Positions 42,591-51,612 of a DNA stretch of 64,000 bases are shown here, piece by piece. Source of the DNA: WM-3-3 sp041660045 (GTDB lineage Bacteria; Pseudomonadota; Gammaproteobacteria; Methylococcales; Methylomonadaceae); the NCBI GenBank assembly GCA_041660045.1, contig JBAZXA010000004.1, forward strand, positions 62,001 through 126,000, in the 5' to 3' direction. A model generated the notes under the pieces. That model saw only the letters and a list, made by a program, of their open reading frames with translations, ran no database searches and had not been told where the DNA came from. The translations under genes were made by a program, and so were the position numbers. Each line of letters starts with the position of its first letter. The first letter of the stretch is position 1.

Positions 42591-42947
42591 TTATTTTTTA
42601 ATTGGTTTCCGTGGACCTTTTCTGGTACGGGCATTTGTCCTAGTCCTTTGGCCTCTTAAAGGAAGCCCCCTCCGATGCCTTATTCCACGAAAGCAGCCTA
42701 AATCCATTAAGCGTTTTATATTCATTGAGACTTCACGTCTCAAATCACCTTCAACAGTAATTTTAGAAACAACTGAACGTATGGTTTCAAGTTGCTCTTC
42801 AGTTAATTCTTTAATTTTTACAGATTTTTCTATCCCAACTTCTGCACAAATTTGACTTGCAGTTTTTCTTCCAACTCCATAAATTGAAGTTAAAGCAATG
42901 ACCGCGTGTTTGTGGTCAGGTACATTTATACCGGCAATACGAGCCAT
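42591..42947 (-). CDS. rpsM: 30S ribosomal protein S13
   Basis: A 118-residue head protein of the small subunit that contacts the P-site tRNA. It starts MARIAGINVPDHKHAVIALT and ends with the basic GQRTRTNARTRKGPRKPIKK tail. AAAGGGG lies just upstream of the ATG. It is the first gene of the alpha operon, and a candidate promoter lies within the 74 bases before it. Confidence 0.98.
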   Translation of the reverse strand: MARIAGINVPDHKHAVIALTSIYGVGRKTASQICAEVGIEKSVKIKELTEEQLETIRSVVSKITVEGDLRREVSMNIKRLMDLGCFRGIRHRRGLPLRGQRTRTNARTRKGPRKPIKK

Positions 42948-42988
42948 CTAGGCAATCCCCTTTGTTAACCTTTAAAGTTAAAACTTCA

Positions 42989-43017
42989 ATAATAACATTA
43001 ATGAAATTAAATAACAA
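42989..43017 (-). promoter_or_regulatory. Candidate alpha-operon promoter
   Basis: On the minus strand TTGTTA (43017-43012), a 17-bp spacer and TATTAT (42994-42989) predict a start near 42982, about 35 bases before rpsM. It sits in the only sizeable gap (74 bp) between rpmJ and rpsM. The AT-rich setting makes chance matches easier. Confidence 0.45.
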
Positions 43018-43021
43018 TAAA

Positions 43022-43135
43022 TCAGCCTTGTTTCTGTTTATGTCTTCCATCGCTACAGATAACTCTAACGACGCCATTTCTTTTAACTATTTTACATTTT
43101 CTGCAAATTGTCTTTACCGAAGCTCTAACTTTCAT
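43022..43135 (-). CDS. rpmJ: 50S ribosomal protein L36
   Basis: A 37-residue protein MKVRASVKTICRKCKIVKRN..., ending KQKQG. The zinc ligands Cys11, Cys14, Cys27 and His32 are all present, so this is the zinc-binding (C+) form. It begins 16 bases after secY and ends 74 bases before rpsM, the usual place. The gene is very short and easily missed. Confidence 0.96.
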   Translation of the reverse strand: MKVRASVKTICRKCKIVKRNGVVRVICSDGRHKQKQG

Positions 43136-43151
43136 ATATATCTCCTTTAAT

Positions 43152-44474
43152 CTATTTCTTTAAATTGGCTTTTTTCATCAAACCTTCATATTGCTGAGAC
43201 ATGATATGAGTTTGCATTTGTGAAATAAAATCCATCACTACAACCACAATGATAAGCAGCGAGGTACCGCCAAAATAAAATGGAACATTCCAATAGACAA
43301 TTAAAAACTCCGGTAAAAGACATACTAAAGTTATATAAAAGGCGCCTATCAATGTTAATCTTGTCATCACTTTATCAATGTAAGCACTTGTTTGCAGACC
43401 AGGTCTTATACCGGGTAAAAAAGCACCTGATTTTTTTAAATTTTCCGCAGTCTCTTTAGAATTAAATACTAATGCTGTATAAAAAAAGCAAAAGAATATA
43501 ATGGCTGCCGCATACACCATGACATACACAGGCTGACCCGGAGATAACATTGTCGCTATATCCTGTAACCAATAAAAACCATCGCTTTTACCAAACCAAC
43601 CCGCAACTGTTGCAGGAAATAATATGATGCTGGAAGCAAATATAGGTGGTATAACACCAGCCATGTTAAGTTTTAGTGGTAAAAAACTGGTTTGACCAGC
43701 ATATAATTTTCGACCCTGCTGGCGTTTAGGATAATTTATTAAAACCCTTCTTTGTCCACGCTCTACAAATACTACTAAAGCCGTAACTAGAACAGATAAT
43801 AAGAACAATAATAAAATAAAAGCACCGTTCATTTCACCTGTCCGCGCAAGCTCTAAGGTTCCACCAACAGCCTTTGGTAAACCAGACACGATACCAGCAA
43901 AAATAATCAAGGATATACCATTGCCAAGACCACGCTCTGTAACTTGCTCACCCAACCACATTAAAAATATGGTTCCGGTAACTAGAGTAATGGTTGTTAC
44001 TATTATAAAACCAATCCCTGGGCTTAAAACTACTGAAAGACCACCTGCTGTCTGATTTTGCAGTGCAAGCGAAATACCAACTGCCTGAAAAGTTGCTAAA
44101 ACAACAGCACCGTAACGTGTATATTGAGAAAGCTTACGGCGACCAGATTCCCCTTCTTTTTTTATTTGTTCTATAGAGGGAATTACAACAGTCATCAATT
44201 GCACAACAATTGAAGCTGAAATATAAGGCATAATTCCTAATGCAAACAAGCTAAGCCGCATTAGGGCGCCCCCTGAAAACATGTTAAACATGTCTAAAAT
44301 AGAACCGCCTTGCTGCGCAAACATCGCTGCAAGTGCTTTAGGGTCAATACCAGGAACTGGTATATGGGCACCAACGCGATATACAAAAAAAGCGCCTAAA
44401 ACAAACAGAAGCCTAGCTTTAAGCTCCGAAAACTTATCATTTTGCTGTACGGCTTTGGCTGCTATAACATTCAT
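43152..44474 (-). CDS. secY: Protein translocase subunit SecY
   Basis: A 440-residue inner-membrane channel with ten helices. GAHIPVPGIDP, the plug-region MFNMFSGGALMRLSLFALGIMP (quoted in part) and the cytoplasmic loops VFVERGQRRVLINYPKRQQG and FYTALVFNSKETAENLKKSG are conserved. The start directly follows the rplO stop. Complete. Confidence 0.98.
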   Translation of the reverse strand: MNVIAAKAVQQNDKFSELKARLLFVLGAFFVYRVGAHIPVPGIDPKALAAMFAQQGGSILDMFNMFSGGALMRLSLFALGIMPYISASIVVQLMTVVIPSIEQIKKEGESGRRKLSQYTRYGAVVLATFQAVGISLALQNQTAGGLSVVLSPGIGFIIVTTITLVTGTIFLMWLGEQVTERGLGNGISLIIFAGIVSGLPKAVGGTLELARTGEMNGAFILLLFLLSVLVTALVVFVERGQRRVLINYPKRQQGRKLYAGQTSFLPLKLNMAGVIPPIFASSIILFPATVAGWFGKSDGFYWLQDIATMLSPGQPVYVMVYAAAIIFFCFFYTALVFNSKETAENLKKSGAFLPGIRPGLQTSAYIDKVMTRLTLIGAFYITLVCLLPEFLIVYWNVPFYFGGTSLLIIVVVVMDFISQMQTHIMSQQYEGLMKKANLKK

Positions 44475-44909
44475 TTATTCCTCTACTTTTCCACCAGCGG
44501 CTTCAATAGACTGTTTAGCACCAATTGTTACTTTAATCCCTTTTAAATTAACTTTTTTTGTTAATTCGCCAGATTTGATAACTTTAGCTGACTTAGTAAA
44601 TATAGGAACAATATTGGCTAAGATAAGATCTTCTAAACTGATATCTTCGGATTGAAATGAATTTAATTCACTTAATCTTACTTCAGCATTTAAATGGGCT
44701 GTTCTTGAGATAAAACCAATTTTAGGCAACCTACGTTGCAATGGCATTTGTCCACCTTCAAAGCCAACTTTATGAAAGCCACCACTTCTGGCCTTTTGTC
44801 CTTTATGGCCTCTTCCGCAAGTTTTACCTAAAGTACAACCTATTCCCCTGCCAACACGTTTAGATTTTTTTCGGGAGCCTTCACTTGCTTTAATTGTGTT
44901 AAGGTACAT
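44475..44909 (-). CDS. rplO: 50S ribosomal protein L15
   Basis: A 144-residue large-subunit assembly protein. The glycine- and basic-rich N-terminus (KKSKRVGRGIGCTLGKTCGR, GHKGQKARSGGF) and FEGGQMPLQRRLPKIGF are diagnostic. Its ATG shares one base with the rpmD stop (TAATG). Confidence 0.98.
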   Translation of the reverse strand: MYLNTIKASEGSRKKSKRVGRGIGCTLGKTCGRGHKGQKARSGGFHKVGFEGGQMPLQRRLPKIGFISRTAHLNAEVRLSELNSFQSEDISLEDLILANIVPIFTKSAKVIKSGELTKKVNLKGIKVTIGAKQSIEAAGGKVEE

Positions 44910-45094
44910 TAGATTTCCTCTACTTTAAGCATATACGAGACTTTATTAACCAAACCACGATTTTCAGGTGTATTAATAACCTCTACTGTTTGGTTAATTT
45001 TTCTTAATCCTAATCCTTTAAGACATTCCCTATGCACAGGTAAGCGTCCAAACTTACTTTTAATCATAGTTACCCGTAATTTACCGATTGACAT
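44909..45094 (-). CDS. rpmD: 50S ribosomal protein L30
   Basis: A protein of about 61 residues starting MSIGKLRVTMIKSKFGRLPV, with the GLGLRKINQTVEV signature. Three starts are possible: TTG 45106, ATG 45097 and ATG 45094. I chose 45094 because GGGTGA lies at the best distance upstream and the length fits the family. Confidence 0.93.
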   Translation of the reverse strand: MSIGKLRVTMIKSKFGRLPVHRECLKGLGLRKINQTVEVINTPENRGLVNKVSYMLKVEEI

Positions 45095-45098
45095 CATT

Positions 45099-45605
45099 TC
45101 ACCCAATTATATTATCAACTGGCAAACCACGTTTGGCAGCTATTTGATTTATATCATGCATTGAGGCCAAACCATTTATTGTAGCTCTTACAACATTAAT
45201 TGGGTTACTAGAACCTATGCATTTGGCAAGGATATTATGCACACCAACAACTTCAAAGACAGCTCGCATAGCTCCACCCGCAATGATCCCAGTTCCTTCT
45301 GAAGCAGGTTGCATATAGACTTTTGCAGCACCTGTTGAATTCATAACTGGATATTGCACGGTATCACCCTTAAGCGAAACCTTTCTCATATTCTTTCTGG
45401 CTTGTTCTAAAGATTTCTGTATTGCGATCGGTACTTCGCGGGCTTTACTAACGCCATAACCAACCCTACCTTGACCATCTCCAACAACTGTGAGGGCAGA
45501 AAAACCAAATACCCTACCGCCTTTAACCACTTTTGCAACGCGTCTTACAGAAACAAGTTTTTCCTGTAAACCGTCAGTACTACCTTGTGAAGGTGCCGTA
45601 GCCAT
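45099..45605 (-). CDS. rpsE: 30S ribosomal protein S5
   Basis: A 168-residue protein with the double-stranded-RNA-binding-like domain (LQEKLVSVRRVAKVVKGGRV, FSALTVVGDGQGRVGYG) and the C-terminal GTGIIAGGAMRAVFEVVGVH. The loop positions linked to spectinomycin sensitivity (VVKGGR) look wild type. Nine bases after rplR. Confidence 0.98.
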   Translation of the reverse strand: MATAPSQGSTDGLQEKLVSVRRVAKVVKGGRVFGFSALTVVGDGQGRVGYGVSKAREVPIAIQKSLEQARKNMRKVSLKGDTVQYPVMNSTGAAKVYMQPASEGTGIIAGGAMRAVFEVVGVHNILAKCIGSSNPINVVRATINGLASMHDINQIAAKRGLPVDNIIG

Positions 45606-45614
45606 ATTATCCCC

Positions 45615-45968
45615 TTAAAACTTTAAACCGGCTTCGCGCGCTGCATCCGCAAGCGCTTTTACTCGGCCATGGTATTTAAATCCAGAACGGTCAAAAGCAA
45701 CTTCTGTCACGCCTGCAGCTAGAGCTTTTTGGGCTATAAACTTCCCTACTTCAGCAGCAGCTTCGATATTGCCAGTGTTTTTTAAATTCTGTTTAATTTC
45801 AGCTTGTGTAGATGACGCGCTGACCAATGTTGAAGCACCATCACCACTTATCACTTGAGCATAAATATGTTGCGAAGTTTTATGTATGGATAAGCGAACT
45901 GCATTTAATTTTTTAATTTTGCAGCGTAGCTTAAGCGCCCGTTTCATACGACTATTTTTCTTATCCAT
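45615..45968 (-). CDS. rplR: 50S ribosomal protein L18
   Basis: A 117-residue 5S-rRNA-binding protein: basic N-terminus, LSIHKTSQHIYAQVI, FDRSGFKYHGRVKALADAAR and EAGLKF at the end. Standard length and position between rplF and rpsE. Confidence 0.98.
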   Translation of the reverse strand: MDKKNSRMKRALKLRCKIKKLNAVRLSIHKTSQHIYAQVISGDGASTLVSASSTQAEIKQNLKNTGNIEAAAEVGKFIAQKALAAGVTEVAFDRSGFKYHGRVKALADAAREAGLKF

Positions 45969-45977
45969 TATCTTACC

Positions 45978-46511
45978 TTACTTCTTTTTGGCTTCTTTTC
46001 TAATCACAAATTCATCAGCATAACGCACACCTTTACCTTTATATGGCTCTGGTGGTCTATATGCCCTAATTTTAGCAGCAACCTCACCGACTAACTGTTT
46101 ATTACTACCTTTAATAATTATGTCAGTTTGGCTTGGTGTTTCTATGACTATGCCTTCTGGCGCCTCATAATCAACGGGGTGAGAGAAACCTAACGCTAAA
46201 TTTAGAATATTTCCTTTAGCCTGCGCTCTATAACCCACACCGATTAAAGATAGTTTTTTTTCAAAGCCAGCCGAAACACCGGTAACCATATTATTAATCG
46301 TAGCTCTTGCAGTACCAGCTTGGGCAGTTGCAATCTTGTTATCCTTATCCCATCGCATATTAATAATACCGTCGGTAATATCAACGTTAACAATCGGATT
46401 TAAACTATATGAGAGCAAACCTAAACCGCCTTTTACGGTCATATTATTTCCCTCCAATGTTACGTCTACGCCTTGAGGTATCGTAATAGGAGCTTTTGCT
46501 ATTCTTGACAT
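45978..46511 (-). CDS. rplF: 50S ribosomal protein L6
   Basis: A 177-residue protein with two repeated domains. MSRIAKAPITIPQGVDVTL opens it, and the C-terminal rRNA-binding signature is IRAYRPPEPYKGKGVRYADE. Complete, with short spacing to rpsH and rplR. Confidence 0.98.
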   Translation of the reverse strand: MSRIAKAPITIPQGVDVTLEGNNMTVKGGLGLLSYSLNPIVNVDITDGIINMRWDKDNKIATAQAGTARATINNMVTGVSAGFEKKLSLIGVGYRAQAKGNILNLALGFSHPVDYEAPEGIVIETPSQTDIIIKGSNKQLVGEVAAKIRAYRPPEPYKGKGVRYADEFVIRKEAKKK

Positions 46512-46524
46512 AATCAGCCTACGA

Positions 46525-46920
46525 TTAACAAACAGTACAAATCACTTCGCCGCCATGTCCTATGGCTCGCGCAGCACGATCGGTCATAACACCTTTAGAT
46601 GTTGACACTATGGCTATTCCTAGACCACCTAACACTCTTGGCAACTCATCTTTAGATTTATACACCCTAAGTCCAGGCCTACTTATTCTTTTAATTTCTT
46701 CTATTACCGGAGCTCCCCGATAATATTTCAACTCAATAGTCATTTCAGTGTGACTACCTGTTGTTTCTGTAGAAAATTCAGTGATATAACCTTCATCTTT
46801 AAGTACTTTTGCAATTGATACTTTTAATGTCGAGGAAGGTAATTTAATAATTTTTTTACTTGCAGATTGTCCGTTCCGTATTCTGGTTAACATATCTGCA
46901 ACAGGATCTGTCATGCTCAT
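46525..46920 (-). CDS. rpsH: 30S ribosomal protein S8
   Basis: A 131-residue primary 16S-binding protein. MTDPVADMLTRIRNGQSA at the start and GLGIAIVSTSKGVMTDRAAR and GGEVICTVC at the end are typical. In E. coli S8 controls the spc operon at rplE; no site was mapped here. Confidence 0.98.
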   Translation of the reverse strand: MSMTDPVADMLTRIRNGQSASKKIIKLPSSTLKVSIAKVLKDEGYITEFSTETTGSHTEMTIELKYYRGAPVIEEIKRISRPGLRVYKSKDELPRVLGGLGIAIVSTSKGVMTDRAARAIGHGGEVICTVC

Positions 46921-46945
46921 TTAATCTCTCCAAAAACGGCTACCA

Positions 46946-47251
46946 TTACCAACTCGCTTTGACTAAGCCAGGTACATCGCCTCTCATAGTGGCCTCTCTT
47001 AGCTTATTCCTGCTTAAACCAAATTTGCGGTAATAGCCGTGCGGACGACCAGTAATATTACAGCGGTTCCGTACTCTTGAAACGCTAGAATCTCTTGGCA
47101 GCTTTTGTAAATTTAATTGAGCAGTTTCTTTATCATCATAAGAACTATTTGGATTTCTAATGATTTCTTTAAGCGAATTTCTTTTTTCAAGATACTTTTG
47201 CACTAATTTTTTACGCTTATGTTCGCGTGCTATCATTGACTTTTTTGCCAT
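46946..47251 (-). CDS. rpsN: 30S ribosomal protein S14, zinc-free form
   Basis: A 101-residue S14 of the longer, zinc-independent (C-) type: it lacks the CxxC pairs of the short form. CNITGRPHGYYRKFGLSRN and LREATMRGDVPGLVKASW are the family signature. Confidence 0.98.
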   Translation of the reverse strand: MAKKSMIAREHKRKKLVQKYLEKRNSLKEIIRNPNSSYDDKETAQLNLQKLPRDSSVSRVRNRCNITGRPHGYYRKFGLSRNKLREATMRGDVPGLVKASW

Positions 47252-47265
47252 GCCGAAGTATCCCT

Positions 47266-47805
47266 TTAACTCTTAAATGGAAAATTAAATTGTTTTAATA
47301 GCGCCAATCCTTCTTCATTGGATTTAGCGGTAGTGGTAATCGTAATATCCATACCTCTAAGAGCGTCTATCTTGTCGTAATCTATTTCAGGAAAAATGAT
47401 TTGTTCTTTAACGCCCATGGAATAGTTACCACGTCCATCGAAACTTTTAGGACTTAAGCCTCGAAAGTCCCGAATTCTAGGTATTGATATATTTATTAAC
47501 CTATCGAGAAACTCATACATACGATCACTGCGTAAGGTCACCTTACAACCGATAGGCATGTCGTCACGAATCTTAAAGCCAGCGATTGATTTTCTAGCTA
47601 ACGTGACAACCGGTTTCTGTCCTGAAATCTTTTCCATATCACCTAGTGCTGATTGCAAGATTTTTTTATCTGCAACTGCTCCACCTACACCCATATTAAG
47701 TGTAATCTTTGTGATTTTTGGAACCTGCATAATCGACTTATAAGAAAACTGTTGAATAAGTGCAGGAAGAATTTTTTCTTTGTATTCTGTTTGTAACCTT
47801 GCCAT
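47266..47805 (-). CDS. rplE: 50S ribosomal protein L5
   Basis: A 179-residue 5S-rRNA-associated protein. I start it at the ATG at 47805 (MARLQTEYKEKILPALIQQF), which matches the family; reading further upstream only overlaps rplX. VPKITKITLNMGVG, SIAGFKIRDDMPIGCKVTLR and DYDKIDALRGMDITITTTAK are conserved. Confidence 0.97.
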   Translation of the reverse strand: MARLQTEYKEKILPALIQQFSYKSIMQVPKITKITLNMGVGGAVADKKILQSALGDMEKISGQKPVVTLARKSIAGFKIRDDMPIGCKVTLRSDRMYEFLDRLINISIPRIRDFRGLSPKSFDGRGNYSMGVKEQIIFPEIDYDKIDALRGMDITITTTAKSNEEGLALLKQFNFPFKS

Positions 47806-47818
47806 AAATTCTATTTCC

Positions 47819-48133
47819 TCACGAATCAACGTTTTCGTTTGTTGATTTAAAAAACCTGATTTTAGTGCCATCTTCTAAATACCTAAAACCTACACGATCT
47901 GCTTTTTTTGTTTGCGGATTGTAAATTCCAATATTTGAAATATCGATAGGCATATCTTTACTGATTACACCACCTGAGACACCTGCATTTGGATTTGGCT
48001 TTTGATGTTTTTTAACTTGATTTACACCGTCAACTAAAATCTTGTCACCAATAACTTTGCTAACCCGACCAGTTTTACCCTTATCTTTTCCGGTTCTGAC
48101 GATTATTTCATCGCCTTTTTTAATTTTTTGCAT
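47819..48133 (-). CDS. rplX: 50S ribosomal protein L24
   Basis: A 104-residue assembly initiator with a KOW motif: IKKGDEIIVRTGKDKGKTGR. It is followed by NQVKKHQKPNPNAGVSGGVI and VGFRYLEDGTKIRFFK. Complete; 13 bases to rplE. Confidence 0.97.
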   Translation of the reverse strand: MQKIKKGDEIIVRTGKDKGKTGRVSKVIGDKILVDGVNQVKKHQKPNPNAGVSGGVISKDMPIDISNIGIYNPQTKKADRVGFRYLEDGTKIRFFKSTNENVDS

Positions 48134-48142
48134 TTCGATTAC

Positions 48143-48511
48143 CTATAACACTTCAGGAGCTAATGAAATAATCTTCATAAATTTTTCACCGCGTAACTCA
48201 CGGGTTACAGGGCCAAAAATACGAGTGCCTAAAGGTTGTAAATTATTATTTAAAATTACAGCTGCATTACCATCAAAGCGTATAACAGATCCGTCAGGCC
48301 GGCGAACACCTTTTCTTGTTCTTACTACCAAGGCATTGTAAACCTCACCTTTTTTTACCCTACCCCTAGGGATAGCATCTTTAATACTAACTTTGATAAT
48401 ATCGCCTATGCCAGCATATCTTCTATGCGAGCCGCCGAGTACTTTGATACACATTACCTTTTTTGCACCGCTATTATCGGCAACGTCAAGGCTAGTTTGC
48501 ATCTGAATCAT
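48143..48511 (-). CDS. rplN: 50S ribosomal protein L14
   Basis: A 122-residue protein at the subunit interface. It starts MIQMQTSLDVADNSGAKKVM, with GDIIKVSIKDAIPRGRVKKG and the usual end KIISLAPEVL. Confidence 0.98.
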   Translation of the reverse strand: MIQMQTSLDVADNSGAKKVMCIKVLGGSHRRYAGIGDIIKVSIKDAIPRGRVKKGEVYNALVVRTRKGVRRPDGSVIRFDGNAAVILNNNLQPLGTRIFGPVTRELRGEKFMKIISLAPEVL

Positions 48512-48549
48512 AAATATTTTCCTAAATAATAATTACAAATAACGAAACG

Positions 48550-48810
48550 CTATTTATTTATACTTTCTAAAACTTCAACCAATTTAAATGATTTATTTTT
48601 TGACAATGGACGGCAAGATGTAATAGAAACGATATCACCTTCTTGGCATGCATTAAGTTCATCATGCGCCATCATTTTAGTAGAACGTTTGATATATTTT
48701 CCATATACGGGATGCTTTACAACACGCTCGACAAGGACGGTTATAGTCTTATCCATTTTATTACTGATAACTTTGCCACTAATTGTTCTTAATTTTTCAT
48801 TTTCACTCAT
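48550..48810 (-). CDS. rpsQ: 30S ribosomal protein S17
   Basis: An 86-residue OB-fold 16S-binding protein: SGKVISNKMDKTITVLVER, the HDELNACQEGDIVSI loop and CRPLSKNKSFKLVEV. It overlaps rpmC by eight bases. Confidence 0.98.
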   Translation of the reverse strand: MSENEKLRTISGKVISNKMDKTITVLVERVVKHPVYGKYIKRSTKMMAHDELNACQEGDIVSITSCRPLSKNKSFKLVEVLESINK

Positions 48811-49003
48811 TGCCTTGTCTCTCTAATTCACCTAAAACAGTCTTAATACGCGCGACGTTACGTCTAGCTAATTTAATTTGATCAGGTTTCGACAATTGGC
48901 CAGTCCCTTTTTGCATTCTCAGATTAAACTGTTCACGGGACAAATCCAGCAAACTGTTTTTTAATTCTTCTTTAGTTTTAATTCGCAATTCACTCGTTTT
49001 CAT
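48803..49003 (-). CDS. rpmC: 50S ribosomal protein L29
   Basis: A 66-residue helical-hairpin protein at the tunnel exit. SELRIKTKEELKNSLLDLSR and NLRMQKGTGQLSKPDQIKLA are typical, followed by ARRNVARIKTVL. Its start shares one base with the rplP stop. Confidence 0.97.
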   Translation of the reverse strand: MKTSELRIKTKEELKNSLLDLSREQFNLRMQKGTGQLSKPDQIKLARRNVARIKTVLGELERQGNE

Positions 49004-49416
49004 TACATTATTGTCCGAACAGTAAAAAGTGTTTTCAGCGGTAATTTAGCAGCTGCCAGAGAAAATGCTTCTCTTGCAAGCTCTTCAGGAACGCCTTGTA
49101 TTTCATACAGCATTGTACCAGGACGAATCTGGGCAACCCAATATTCTACACTACCTTTTCCTTTTCCCATACGAACTTCTAATGGTTTTTTAGTAATTGG
49201 TTTGTCAGGAAATATTCGTATCCATATTTTACCACCCCGTTTTACATGACGGGTAATAGCCCTACGTGCAGATTCAATTTGCCTAGCTGTTAAACGTCCG
49301 CGACTAACCGACTTGAGACCATATTCACCAAAACTTACTGATGAACCTGTTACTGCAAGACCTGTATTTCTGCCTTTGAACTGTTTGCGGAATTTTGTTC
49401 TTTTAGGTTGAAGCAT
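49003..49416 (-). CDS. rplP: 50S ribosomal protein L16
   Basis: A 137-residue protein near the peptidyl-transferase centre. MLQPKRTKFRKQFKGRNTG, RQIESARRAITRHVKRGGKI, RIFPDKPITKKPLEVRMGKG and MLYEIQGVPEELAREAFSLA cover the whole family pattern. Confidence 0.98.
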   Translation of the reverse strand: MLQPKRTKFRKQFKGRNTGLAVTGSSVSFGEYGLKSVSRGRLTARQIESARRAITRHVKRGGKIWIRIFPDKPITKKPLEVRMGKGKGSVEYWVAQIRPGTMLYEIQGVPEELAREAFSLAAAKLPLKTLFTVRTIM

Positions 49417-49432
49417 TTTCTTGTCCCTTCAA

Positions 49433-50104
49433 CTATTTCTTAGGTTCTGAATTAATAGAGGCGATATGTGCATCCATATCAAAAACCTCACCCTTAAATA
49501 TCCACACCTTAATGCCGATAATGCCATAAGTCGTATTGGCTTCAGCAGTAGCATAGTCAATATCAGCCCTTAATGTATGTAGAGGAACGCGTCCTTCCCT
49601 ATACCATTCACTTCTGGCAATTTCTGCGCCATTTAGCCTTCCACCGACATTTATTTTAATACCTTCAGCACCAAGCCGCATAGTATTAGTAACCGCGCGT
49701 TTCATGGCTCTTCTGTACATAATACGTTTTTCAAGCTGCTGCGCTATACTTTCTGCAACTAACAGAGCATCAAGTTCTGGCTTTCTAATTTCTTCAACAT
49801 TAACTTGCACAGGAATGCCAATCATTTTAGATATTTCTTGTCTTAAGACATCAATATCTTCGCCTTTCTTTCCAATAACGATACCAGGACGTGCACTATG
49901 TATCGTAATGTGTGCATTATTGGCTGGGCGATTAATTTGTATTTTACTAACAGACGCATTTACCAACTTTTTCCTGATAAATTCCCTTACCATTAAATCT
50001 TGGTGTAAAAATACAGAATAATCTTGACTACTTGCATACCATCTTGAATTCCAGTCTTTTACAATACCAAGACGTATGCCAGTTGGATGAACTTTTTGCC
50101 CCAT
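49433..50104 (-). CDS. rpsC: 30S ribosomal protein S3
   Basis: A 223-residue protein with an N-terminal KH domain. GIVIGKKGEDIDVLRQEISK includes the GxxG loop. MGQKVHPTGIRLGIVKDWNS opens it and the C-terminal GIIGIKVWIFKGEVF closes the core. Part of mRNA entry and helicase function. Confidence 0.98.
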   Translation of the reverse strand: MGQKVHPTGIRLGIVKDWNSRWYASSQDYSVFLHQDLMVREFIRKKLVNASVSKIQINRPANNAHITIHSARPGIVIGKKGEDIDVLRQEISKMIGIPVQVNVEEIRKPELDALLVAESIAQQLEKRIMYRRAMKRAVTNTMRLGAEGIKINVGGRLNGAEIARSEWYREGRVPLHTLRADIDYATAEANTTYGIIGIKVWIFKGEVFDMDAHIASINSEPKK

Positions 50105-50106
50105 TT

Positions 50107-50451
50107 TTAACCCCTACCTGAATTCTCTGTGACTTTAACCGTAATGTGGCACGTACGCTTAAAAATGTGATCTGCACGACCTTTTGCACGTGGCCTTACA
50201 CGTTTCATAGTAGCGCCTTCATTTACGAATACTGTCGAAACTTTAAGTTCATCAATATCAGCACTGTCATTATGCTCAGCATTGGCAATGGCAGATTCTA
50301 AAAGCTTAAGCACGATAGCAGCAGCCTTTTTAGAACTAAACCGTAAAATATTTAGAGCATTTTCTACCGGCAATCCTCTAATTTGATCGCCAACTAAACG
50401 AGCTTTTTGCGCTGATAGAGGAGCGTTGCTTAATGTTGCGGAAATTTCCAT
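50107..50451 (-). CDS. rplV: 50S ribosomal protein L22
   Basis: A 114-residue tunnel protein starting MEISATLSNAPLSAQKARLV at 50451, seven bases after the rpsS stop. A longer reading to 50586 only overlaps rpsS. The extended loop FVNEGATMKRVRPRAKGRAD that lines the tunnel is present. Confidence 0.97.
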   Translation of the reverse strand: MEISATLSNAPLSAQKARLVGDQIRGLPVENALNILRFSSKKAAAIVLKLLESAIANAEHNDSADIDELKVSTVFVNEGATMKRVRPRAKGRADHIFKRTCHITVKVTENSGRG

Positions 50452-50458
50452 AGCCAAC

Positions 50459-50731
50459 CTATTTAGATTTCTTATCGGCCACATGGCCTTTATATGTGCG
50501 TGTAGGAGCAAATTCACCAAGCTTATGCCCGACCATATTTTCTGATATAAGAACAGGTATATGTAACCGCCCATTATGAACAGCAATGGTTAAACCCAAC
50601 ATATCAGGCATGATCATTGATCTTCTCGACCATGTTTTAATGGGTTTACGATTATTATTTTTTACTGCTTCATCCACTTTTTTTAGTAAATGATGATCAA
50701 TAAAAGGGCCTTTCTTAATTGAACGTGGCAC
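50459..50731 (-). CDS. rpsS: 30S ribosomal protein S19
   Basis: A 90-residue head protein: MPRSIKKGPFIDHHLLKKVD, TWSRRSMIMPDMLGLTIAVH and the conserved end KLGEFAPTRTYKGHVADKK. Complete. Confidence 0.98.
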   Translation of the reverse strand: MPRSIKKGPFIDHHLLKKVDEAVKNNNRKPIKTWSRRSMIMPDMLGLTIAVHNGRLHIPVLISENMVGHKLGEFAPTRTYKGHVADKKSK

Positions 50732-50744
50732 GGTAAATTCCTCT

Positions 50745-51572
50745 CTATTTCTGCTTACGACGTCTGACTATCATATTATCAGTCCGTTTGTTTTTTCTGG
50801 TTTTATAACCTTTAGTCGGCATACCCCATGGTGACACAGGATGCCTACCACCTGAGGTTCGGCCTTCACCACCACCATGTGGATGATCTACAGGATTCAT
50901 TGCCACGCCGCGGACTGTTGGGCGTATGCCTCTCCATCTCGAAGCCCCAGCTTTCCCAAGGGAAGCTAAGTTATGCTCAGAATTAGAAACCTCTCCGATA
51001 ACTGCCCGACAATCTGCCATGACTTTCCGCATTTCACCAGAGCGTAATCTTATGGTTGCATATGCGCCATCTCTTGCGACCAATTGAACTGAAGCGCCAG
51101 CACTTCGAGCAATTTGCGCACCTTTACCAGGCTTTAATTCTACACAATGTAGAGTTGTACCCATCGGTACATTTCTCAAAGTCATGCAGTTTCCAGGCTT
51201 TACTGGAGCGACTTCTGATGAAATGATTTCTTGGCCTACCTGTAAATCTTTTGGAGCAATGATATAGCGTCGCTCACCATCCTTAAAGAGGATAAGCGCA
51301 ATATTTGCTGTTCGATTTGGGTCATATTCCAAACGCTCTACTACCGCAGGTATATCAAATTTATTTCTTTTAAAATCAATAATACGATAGTGCTTTTTAT
51401 GGCCTCCACCAATGTGACGAGTTGTTATTCGTCCCTGATTATTTCTTCCACCACTTTTAGCGTTCTTACACAATAAAGGCGCGTAAGGTTTGCCTTTATG
51501 CAAACCTTCACTTTTAATGCGAATTACGAATCTTGAACCTGGTGACGTTGGTTTTGACTTTACAATCGCCAT
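50745..51572 (-). CDS. rplB: 50S ribosomal protein L2
   Basis: A 275-residue protein required for subunit joining and peptidyl transfer. GGGHKKHYRIIDFKRNK, the ARSAGASVQLVARDGAYATI domain and the invariant MNPVDHPHGGGEGRTSGGRH loop with the critical His are intact. Confidence 0.98.
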   Translation of the reverse strand: MAIVKSKPTSPGSRFVIRIKSEGLHKGKPYAPLLCKNAKSGGRNNQGRITTRHIGGGHKKHYRIIDFKRNKFDIPAVVERLEYDPNRTANIALILFKDGERRYIIAPKDLQVGQEIISSEVAPVKPGNCMTLRNVPMGTTLHCVELKPGKGAQIARSAGASVQLVARDGAYATIRLRSGEMRKVMADCRAVIGEVSNSEHNLASLGKAGASRWRGIRPTVRGVAMNPVDHPHGGGEGRTSGGRHPVSPWGMPTKGYKTRKNKRTDNMIVRRRKQK

Positions 51573-51612
51573 CTTATTTCTACCATTCCTATTGATTTCT
51601 TAATTAATAAAT